The translations under genes and the position numbers were made by a program. From the NCBI GenBank assembly GCA_029532625.1, contig JARFXM010000003.1, positions 3,410,001 to 3,474,000 of the forward strand: a stretch of DNA of 64,000 bases, written 5' to 3'. The stretch's first letter is position 1. Every line of letters begins with the position of its first letter. The DNA comes from Lomentospora prolificans. Lineage: Eukaryota; Ascomycota; Sordariomycetes; Microascales; Microascaceae. Shown here piece after piece: positions 55,973-64,000 of the stretch. The notes under the pieces were generated by a model. The model did no database searches and had not been told where the DNA came from. It saw only the letters and a program-made list of their open reading frames with translations.

Positions 55973-57824
55973 ATGGCGAGCTTAACAACATTCGCGTTCA
56001 GGCAGGCGGGCCACCGTCTTTGCACCCGGAACGCTTTGTCTTTGAGACTCCTCCAGAATGCCCGAATTGCCACTCCGATAATCTCTCTGGATTCTCGCCG
56101 GGGTTACGTTTCGGGGTCAAAGAGGAATGAGGCCCAGGTTTTGGGCGATGCGGCCATCAAAGTGAAAAATCCCGCATTTTCTTCCTCATCTCCTACCGCC
56201 GGCAATGCTCAAGATCAGTCGATCAACGCGATTTCTGGTATGTTGTCCGCATTTGTCATCCAACGCCCCTCTCCGCCTTGGCCATTGTTTGCCTGTGTTA
56301 ACGCAACCTTTAATATTTCCCAGGCGTTGTTAAGGATGCTTCCATATTAGAAGAAGGGGGCCGTCCCATTTACCTCGATATGCAAGCGACTACTCCTGTC
56401 GATCCCCGAGTTTTAGATGCGATGCTCCCTTTCTATACCGGAGAATATGGAAACCCTCATTCACGGACCCACGCCTATGGATGGGACAGTGAGAAGGCCG
56501 TCGAGGCTTCTCGTGCCCACGTGGCGAAGCTGATCGGAGCGGACCCCAAAGAAATCATTTTCACTAGCGGCGCCACCGAGAGCAACAACATGAGTATCAA
56601 GGGCGTCGCGAGATTTTTCAAGCGATCGGGAAAAAAGAACCACATTATCACGAGCCAGACGGAGCACAAGTGCGTGCTCGACAGTTGCCGATACCTGCAG
56701 GATGAGGGCTTCGATGTCACTTATCTGCCCGTGCAGCCGTCAGGTCTCATCAAGCTAGAGGACTTGGAGGCTGCTATTCGCCCTGAGACTTGCTTGGTCA
56801 GTATCATGGCGGTCAACAATGAAATTGGTGTCATCCAACCTCTCGCGGATATTGGCAAGATTTGCAGGAAGCACAAGGTCTTTTTCCACACCGATGGCGC
56901 CCAGGCTGTCGGCAAAATTCCCCTCGATGTCAACGCTATGAACATTGACTTGATGTCTATCTCGTCGCACAAAATCTACGGCCCAATGGGTATCGGTGCA
57001 TGCTACGTCCGCAGACGGCCACGTGTCAGGTTGGAGCCCATCATCTCAGGTGGTGGCCAAGAGCGAGGCTTGAGGAGTGGTACTCTTGCGCCTCCCCTTG
57101 TCGTCGGATTTGGAGAAGCTTGCCGTGTTGCGAGCGCCGAGATGGAGGTAAGATGTGCTGCTATTTCTAGTACTCGTTTGCGATTCTCCCTCCTTTTTTG
57201 CGCCCCGCGTGGCTATCCAACGATCCACTCCACGATGATGACTTGCTTTATACATGCATGGCTTTCTGAATGGGCCTTGACCGGCCCGTAGCCTGTTGAT
57301 CCGCAGCAATTTCTGATTTCCAGTGTTTGGCATCTTCTATCTTCGCGACTATGATAGTCTACGATCTATTAGTTGCAACAAGCTAACAGCCAGGATTTTA
57401 GTACGACTCGAAGCGCATCAAGTACCTCTCAGATCGCCTCCTCAATGGTCTTCTAGCCATGGAGCACACCCAACAGAACGGTGATCCCAACCACTTCTAC
57501 CCAGGCTGCGTCAACGTGTCCTTCGCCTATATCGAGGGCGAGTCCCTTCTGATGGCTCTCAAAGATATTGCTCTCTCTTCCGGCAGTGCGTGCACGTCGG
57601 CCTCTCTAGAGCCTAGCTACGTGCTCCGAGCGCTCGGTAACAGTGACGAGAGTGCCCACAGCAGTATCCGCTTCGGTATTGGCCGCTTCACCACCGAGGA
57701 GGAGATTGACTACGTTCTGGATGCGGTGAGGAACCGTGTACAACATCTTCGTGACATCAGTCCTCTCTGGGAGCTTGTGCAAGAGGGTATCGACCTCAAC
57801 ACCATCCAGTGGAGCCAGCATTAA
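55973..57824 (+). CDS. nfs1: mitochondrial cysteine desulfurase Nfs1
   Basis: Predicted CDS join(55973..56237,56324..57147,57402..57824), 503 aa. This PLP enzyme takes sulfur from cysteine, as a persulfide, for Fe-S cluster assembly in the matrix with Isd11 and the Isu scaffold. The N-terminus is Arg-rich and lacks acids (a presequence). The catalytic part starts at PIYLDMQATTPVDPRV. Visible motifs are TSGATESNN, TEHKCVLDS, HTDGAQAVGKIP, the PLP lysine at 305 (SSHKIYGPMG), RSGTLAPP and the catalytic cysteine 427 (SSGSACTSAS). The C-terminus has the conserved PLWELVQEGIDLNTIQWSQH. Introns are 86 and 254 nt, and all phases agree. Length is normal. It is almost certainly essential. Confidence 0.96.
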
Positions 57825-59391
57825 GGCTCCCCGCCTTGTACCACTATCCATTACGGAAATCGTTTTTGATTTTTAGCGAAAAATTGAAAACAAGGACGAA
57901 ACCTAATATTAGAGAGGAGAGACGTCCGCACGCTTAACGCACCTGTATATTATACCATGCTTCTACTCACCGATCCTTTCCGAGTTGTTGGAGTATGTGC
58001 TTCAGCACGTATCCGGAAGCAGAGAGAAGGCTTTCCTTTATGTTGTAACCATGTATCTTGCGGAGTTGTGGATTGAAGGGACACGATAGGGAATGGCAAA
58101 AGGACGCATATCCGAGGAGGAGATTGTCAGAAGTAGAATGGACACATTCTCGCCTACATGCAATTGTTCGATATCCAGAGTTGTATACATACCTTCATAT
58201 TTCCAGCAAGAGGTTCGTTTGCGTAAACACCAGTTGCTAGGCATCTCAACAGGGTCAAAACATTAGTCTTACCACGGAACTCAATAACGAGGTCTCAATA
58301 GAAGCGCACGAAGTAAACTCGTGTCATTGAGGGAGTTACAGACACCCACAGACCAATCGCTAAGAGAACAGCGCTGATGCTAGAACCAACACCAGCGTCC
58401 GGTGCCCCATTGCGAACCTTGCCAATTGTCAAAACCTGGACATGAGTATCTCTGCCCATCGCACAGCAGCAAAATCTCCATGTAATCAACTTTGCCGTTC
58501 CTCGATACCATCCAGCCGGATCTGCTTGCCGCCCAAAGGAGCTCGAACGCACCGAGAGGCGGAAACGTACCCCCGCTACAATCCGTACAGGCACCCAATT
58601 GAGGACGACAATCCCGATTCCGGTCATTTATCCCACTTTAGCCGTTCTTCGCGCAGTGCTGAAGGAACGAGTATATTAACGTCGGATATTTGATTCGTAT
58701 GCGGGTTGGCCTCTTCGGATGTTGATCCAGGGAAAAGAACCCCCCCATCCGCTGCTTGTATTATTTAGACGATGTCGAGTGAGCCTTGATCGGTGTCCCC
58801 AGTCCGGCTCGGGAGAGCACACGCACGTACAACCACCAAGGCGCGAGTCCCATCATACATGTAGCCATAAAGTGAATCTGCATAGGGACCGCGAAGGACC
58901 CCCCCTGACTAGATGAAGGGCAGTAGAGGAAAAGGCTGGTCTATAGTAGATATTAAATAACCTGTGCTCCGGCAGACCAGGTGACGCTGCTCGCTAACAG
59001 CGTTCGCATTTCAATTCCTCGCCTGCGTTGTCCTACTTTCCCGCCCTTTCTTTCTTTTTCGCTTCGAGCCTTCTTTACCCCCCGATCTCTTCTTTTCCTC
59101 TTTATATTTCTTCATCCACATCTTTCGCCCCCAACGGAGATGGGGTCCTACATGTGTGGGAGGACTTGAGTTCGAGATCGACGCACACCAGGGAAACCAT
59201 AAATCGGGGACTACCCAAGTGTATTTTCTTCAATTCGAATAACAGATGACCGCGACCCGGAGAACTCAGACTGATTTCCCCCCCTTGGATTAGATATTTA
59301 TGTTGGATATTTCTGGGGCGTAAGCTGGGTCTGGCCCAAAAAGAAGTACTCACCCAGAAGGGGTACGACACATATTAACGGGAGACCGACG
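57825..59391. other. spacer with unplaced minus-strand frames
   Basis: This should contain the nfs1 3' UTR and the promoter of the gene at 59392. Two overlapping minus-strand frames (58295-58627 and 58380-58598) have Gly/Val-rich and Trp-rich stretches but no family I can name. The CT-rich run at 59020-59110 is probably promoter sequence. Confidence 0.5.
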
Positions 59392-60276
59392 ATGGCGCCT
59401 CTACGCACCGCTCTCGTTCTCGGATTCGCTATAACCGTCACCTTGGCGGATTTCACAACTACTTTTGAGAATGTAACCCACGGGCGCCGCTTAGAGGTGT
59501 CTTGGGAGAGGCTTGGCCCTGGAGATACGCCGGCATACATCTCCGGACGGATCTTTAACGAGACGGAAAACGGGGTGGTTTCTTTCCAAGCAAATATCTC
59601 GAGTAAGTACTGGACGCAGTTGGATGAGCTGATATGTTAATTTTGCGGCATTCGGTGTCCGTACGACAATACCAATGTTGCCATTTGCGTAGGGAGGCTT
59701 GGAACATGCGTAAGGGAGCTTCAACGTGGCCCGACTACTAACCGTCCACAATAACAGCCGGGCTATCAGGCACAACATTCACCTGGACAAACGTTCCATA
59801 CCCTCTCCCTTACATCCCGACGGCCCAATACGAGCTCGAACTTCTCACCGAGAGCCAATCCCCATCCGAGCACGAACAGTCTAATGGTCAATCGTCTCTT
59901 GCTAAGTCAACCCTCTTCTCTATTCGCCATTCGAGAGACGAGGATGAAGGAAACACGAGTGTGAGTAATGCTTACCCGAGGAACGCATCTTGGGACTCTC
60001 GATTCGACACGGATAGTCGGCCATGCGCTTAGCTCTAGTTGCATAGCTAACATGATGTGACAGCCAACCGTCGAATCTGGACCCCGACTATCAACGCAAC
60101 CGCCCAAGTCACAGGGTGGACCCAGCACGTCGATAATCATAGTTGCGGTTTGCGTGGGTCTTGGGATTCCCATTTTGATTGGCATCGGTGTGTGGATATG
60201 GTGCATGAGGAGAGAGAAACAGAGGCGGCAATACGAGGAGAATCGCAGGCTACGATATCAAACCATCATCGATTAA
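59392..60276 (+). CDS. Kre9/KNH-like type I membrane protein
   Basis: Predicted CDS join(59392..59602,59758..59960,60064..60276), 208 aa. Exons lie in different frames and are linked by introns of 155 nt (GTAAGT...ACAG) and 103 nt (GTGAGT...ACAG). Residues 1-19 are a signal peptide (FAITVTLA at its end). A beta-rich domain (about 20-115) fits the Kre9/KNH N-terminal Ig-like family: ENVTHGRRLEVSWERL, ISGRIFNETENG, TTFTWTNVPYPLPYIP, AQYELELL. A Ser-rich stalk leads to a membrane helix at 162-184 and the basic stop CMRREKQRRQ, with a short tail ending TIID. Members are cell-surface proteins, most anchored by GPI; this one appears to use a true transmembrane segment. No specific function is known. 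Confidence 0.75.
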
Positions 60277-60614
60277 TAGTACTAAGTTTTCCGAAGCAGG
60301 ATGCTAAAGGAAGACATGTACAATTGTATGGGAAGTTATAACCCTTACTACTTTCGCATAGGGACTTCCATATAAGAAGCAAAAGTTATAAAGTGAAGAA
60401 CAATCAGTGGTCCAATGAGCGGTCTAGATAGGATGAATTTATGTCTTCTACCTCAGTTCTTAAAGAGCAGATCACAGCATGCTGGGCTTAGCCATACTAT
60501 TTTATCAATTAGGTCAAAGTGTCAATGATGCTATTGGCATGCATTCCCGTCAATGCTGTCCACTTTCAACTTTCTCGTCTTGATATTGTCAGAACTGCAT
60601 GATTGTTGAGGCGC
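60277..60614. other. spacer, nothing seen
   Basis: This is a convergent spacer between the Kre9-like gene and the doubtful frame on the minus strand. Confidence 0.5.
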
Positions 60615-61153
60615 TCATGAGCGTTTCATGGGGTTCATGGTGTTTTCTTTTACTGGGAAAACAGCATATATCGTTTGAGGAGATGGCTTGCTCTTGGCCT
60701 TGTCGATAGTAGGTTGGTGCCACATTATCATCAATGAGTTAATCTTTCGTTGGAGATGCGTAGCTATCTCCCGAATCACGTTAGTCACATGTTCGGCCTC
60801 TATAGTCGAGGCAGTTTGATATAGTAAAGGACAGGAAAACCTAGATACCCTAGGTTCTTCTGGTAAAGACGACATGTCGTATTCAATGCGGGCCGTATCT
60901 GACATATCTTTGAGCGTGTTAAGGCTCTCTGGCGCGTCCATCCCAGGGTCGAAGCATCTGGCGGAGCCGTGCTCTGCTTTTGCGGCTGGCCCTCAATTTC
61001 CTGAACCGCATTTGCCATCGCGTTTTCCATGCCCTCAGTAGTCTGTGTACTTGCGTCCCCTGGGCTGGAAGCAACCTGGTGGATGGCAGAATTAACCTTG
61101 GAAGTGATACCTACCATCTCGAGTAACTTGAGGAATGGTGTATACATAGACAT
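60615..61153 (-). pseudogene. doubtful small gene, frame broken near 60950
   Basis: The minus-strand ATG at 61153 opens a frame with a helical, plausible-looking N-terminus (MSMYTPFLKLLEMVGITSK, then TQTTEGMENAMANAVQEIE). Near 60950 a second frame continues (MDAPESLNTLKDMSDTARI) to a stop at 60615. No splice signals link the two, so either a frameshift has broken the gene, or only the first part is real, or both are chance. I do not recognise the family. Confidence 0.3.
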
Positions 61154-64000
61154 AGTGCTGTAGAGGCACACGTGTAAATCACTGGTGATGATGATATGTA
61201 GAGGGGATCGATGACGGTATAAGAAAAGCCTAGCGATGATTGCAAGAAGGGTGTTGTTTATAGGATGCCGATACGAAAGCGCACATGTCGTAGGCTTACA
61301 CGCTCTTAGATGGGGCAGTTCATACAACTAGAAGGCGCTTCCCCTGATATATCGTGACCTGGTGCTGAAAGCTTGCCCAGCTCCTCCCCTGTTTAGAAAC
61401 TTGCGACGGCAGGTACTAGAATCTCCGCCTGTCGCACCTTCCACTATTGACGGGGTTAGTATTTTTTTGACAAACTGACGAGTACGTCTCCAAAGCGCTG
61501 GTCACGAAGCCTGACTATCGTTTTAATGCCCAGGAGATTGCGAACTTCTTAACCTCAATTGAGGGAAGCTGCGTCCAGATTCCTCTCTATGGCGATACAG
61601 TTGTCAACTACGGCCGAGTAGTTTCCGTATGATACCATTGAAAGAACAGGACAAGTCCCCACCAGAATTCTAATATGCGAGGGTTGAACCCGACCCCCGG
61701 GATCTCGCTCTTCCTCGTTTACGTGGCTGAAGAATAAGAGGAACCATGTACGTAACCTGATTGTCTTTATCTCCACTCTTCCTCCATTGAGGGATGAATG
61801 TTTTGTTTCATAAAGCAAAGGCAACGAAATCGAATCTGGAATCATTGTCTCGCGCGGGTCGAGTGGCGAGTCTGGAAAGAAGATTGCAAGTCGCGTTTAG
61901 TCCCAGGACCTGTCACGTCGAAAGTTCCAAGTTTCAAGGCGCCTTCCGTGGTGCTTCCCTCGGTTTATTCACGATAGTGACTAACATCAAACGCATGCTA
62001 CCTTTGTCTGCATCGTGAGAGGGAGGCAGGGCTCGCAGCAGCCGCTCCTGACATGGCCCGCTCGAGGAAATCTCGGTTTCAGAACCCATTCAACAAGGCT
62101 CTAGACGCTAGATCTGATACATGTTGGCAAGCTGAAGCTTTGTCAGGCGTTGTTTATGTGCATCAGCTCTCTCAGTTGTGCGAAAAACGAGCCGCCGGCA
62201 GTGCCGAACAGGGGTGTACGGGGTGGTAGGAAGTCCGAAAACACATAATAGTTAGGGCAGGGCGGCAGATGTGAAGTGCCAACGATCGACTAGAGTGTTC
62301 CACTATGAGGAAAATTTGCGGCATTGTAGTTCAAAAGCCGGAATATGTCTCCCGCCTGGGGTCTGTAGGTCGGGCCAGAGGTTTACCACGGCATCTGGAG
62401 AATCGGAAGAAGCTTCGTTAAAAGGCGGAGCTCCGAATGTGTTGCATCGGGCCCCGGGGAGTCAATTTGAGGTGGGACTACCCATGCAGACTTATTCCTC
62501 TTCCGAGATATCATAATACATGGATGAAATGTTACTGTGGCGCCAAGGGCTTGGTCAGATGAAATCGAATCGTCCAATTCTATGCACGAGCTATGACGCT
62601 GTGGACAGGCCTCGAGGATGCTGCATGCCATTCGCTATGACAAACTTCCCTTGGAAAAAGGCGCAGAAGAGAACCTAAGGGAGGTCTTTCAAGCCACTCT
62701 CAACTCAGTCGCAACTAACTGATCTTCTTCTTCCTCTCTAGGTAAACTGTTTTACTCGAGCATCGAGTCAGCGCAATTTTCCATCATCAGAGTTTGATAA
62801 GGGCTATCCTAGAAGTGCTACTAACAGATGAAAGCACAACCAGGGCTCGGCTTCGGTAGGCCCGGATTAACCAAGTGCGACCTATTCTTTCAGAATATTG
62901 ATATTCGGCCTCATCAATGGCACGGACTTCCGCGCAATGACTTTTTCGAGGACGCGGGTATTAGGTCGTAATCAGCGCAACTCGAGCCCTGTGGGGTTGT
63001 GGATACTGAAAATACTGTAAATGGCAAATTGGACGACTGAGCTTTGATAATTCCCAATTGACATTCGAGCTTGGGTTAAGCAAACAACAAGCCGTCCCGT
63101 CTTGTCTTGATGGTGGCGGCGGTTTTAGCATGCCAGTGAGCGGATATTCGAAGCTACAACAATCACCAGATATTGACCAATTGATATTGATCGAGATCCA
63201 TGGATGGCTCCGCAACCTAACTCTGTGTCCCTCACCGTCTCGATGTACTTCGTACAACAAACACGAGGCCCGTCCGCCAGTAACCGGCATGGGTTGCAAG
63301 AAGCGCCCACTAAGGCCTCACTGGCCTTTAAAGATGAAAAAAGAAGGTCGGATTTTTGCGGCTGCCCAACTCTCTCCTGAACAAGTAGGTCTTCCGCCAG
63401 TTCCCTACCTGAGGTGACGGGCCTTCCGTTGTATCTGGGAGGTCGGTGCGCGAGCACTTGCATGCTTTCCTGCCAGCTGTGGCTAATACCATTGCGATTA
63501 ATACCCCGGCCCTGGCACAAGGAAAACGCTGTGTCCGTTCGAGGGCTCGCCAGCGGCGGTTGGGCGCCGAAAAACAAGTGTTACGTCTGTGAAGCAAACA
63601 TGGCTGCGTGGTCACTAAACAAGTCGATCTTCGTTGAGCTTTGACCTCAAAGTTTCCACACCCACATACGGTGTACTATTACCACGGATAGCTACAGGAA
63701 AGGCACCCTTGCAGCAGGGCGGAGAAGGAGAGGGGGAGAAGAGCGAGAGGCGGAAGTACGATGGCCTATTTGAGTATCTGCGTGCCATGCCCAAGCGCTC
63801 AAGGCCCCTCGAAGTATCCGGCCTGTTGGCACCCGGAACAGGTCTACTTGCAATGAAATGCAAACGGCCCGTTCGAGGGAGACTTGGCTAGGATCTGCAT
63901 GCCGGAGCTGGGCGTGCTAACAAACAGAAACCCGCCCCGCGAGACCCCATTCTCTTAATCCGGGTTGAAAGGATGTTTCCGGGATTAATCAAACTCACAC
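61154..64000. other. right-hand end, no gene recognised
   Basis: Open frames up to about 150 codons occur on both strands (such as 63058-63417 plus and 63125-63577 minus, which overlap), but none resembles a known family. No terminal repeat, RNA gene or telomere repeat is seen up to the window edge. Confidence 0.5.

Noticed and set aside
63058..63577. Overlapping frames on both strands near the right edge
   Set aside because: They contradict each other, lack domains and have no splice-supported extension.

Overview
The window is nuclear DNA of a filamentous ascomycete (Pezizomycotina, possibly Eurotiomycetes). The evidence is short spliceosomal introns (mostly 50-160 nt, GTRNGT...YAG), intergenic spacers with T-tracts and CT-rich leaders, and a protein set typical of moulds: a SIN-type Cdc14, a Pom1-type DYRK kinase, Sam35, Rvs167, Nfs1 and a TPR/F-box protein. 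No tRNA, rRNA, CRISPR array, intact transposon or bacterial-style operon was recognised.

Layout. 0-11.7 kb is a conserved housekeeping block: the 3' tail of an unidentified gene (1-201), sam35 (-, mitochondrial outer-membrane sorting), a 24-cysteine secreted/single-pass membrane protein (+), cdc14 (-, septation signalling), a GGPP synthase (+, isoprenoids) and a Pex24-type/DysF peroxisomal membrane protein (-). 12-21 kb is a decayed accessory island. It holds a frameshifted SRPK-like protein kinase pseudogene (12455-13640), an orphan reading frame with no good start (15422-16492, -), a frameshifted remnant of the C-terminal region of a killer-toxin-like class V chitinase (17059-18853), and an 18-bp hairpin. 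21.4-26.0 kb carries a large pom1-type kinase gene. 26.0-42.7 kb is gene-poor: in 16.7 kb the only convincing gene encodes an 80-residue Cys/His-rich protein (36338-36580) behind an ATG-free pyrimidine-rich leader; the rest holds homopolymers, microsatellites, a G-quadruplex motif and short repeats. 42.7-60.3 kb is dense again: rrp7 (+, ribosome biogenesis), a TPR-F-box-LRR protein (-), an Msd1/SSX2IP-type ADIP coiled-coil protein (-), an F-box-like protein (+), rvs167/hob1 (-, BAR-SH3), nfs1 (+, mitochondrial cysteine desulfurase) and a Kre9-like type I membrane protein (+). 60.3-64 kb has one doubtful frameshifted small gene and nothing else recognised.

The genes do not form an obvious pathway or secondary-metabolite cluster. 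The GGPP synthase has no terpene cyclase, P450 or transporter beside it and is best read as primary metabolism. Several pairs are divergent and share 1-2 kb promoters (sam35/3322 gene, cdc14/GGPPS, ADIP/F-box, rvs167/nfs1). Exon joins were worked out by eye from splice signals, reading phase and family conservation; they are predictions.
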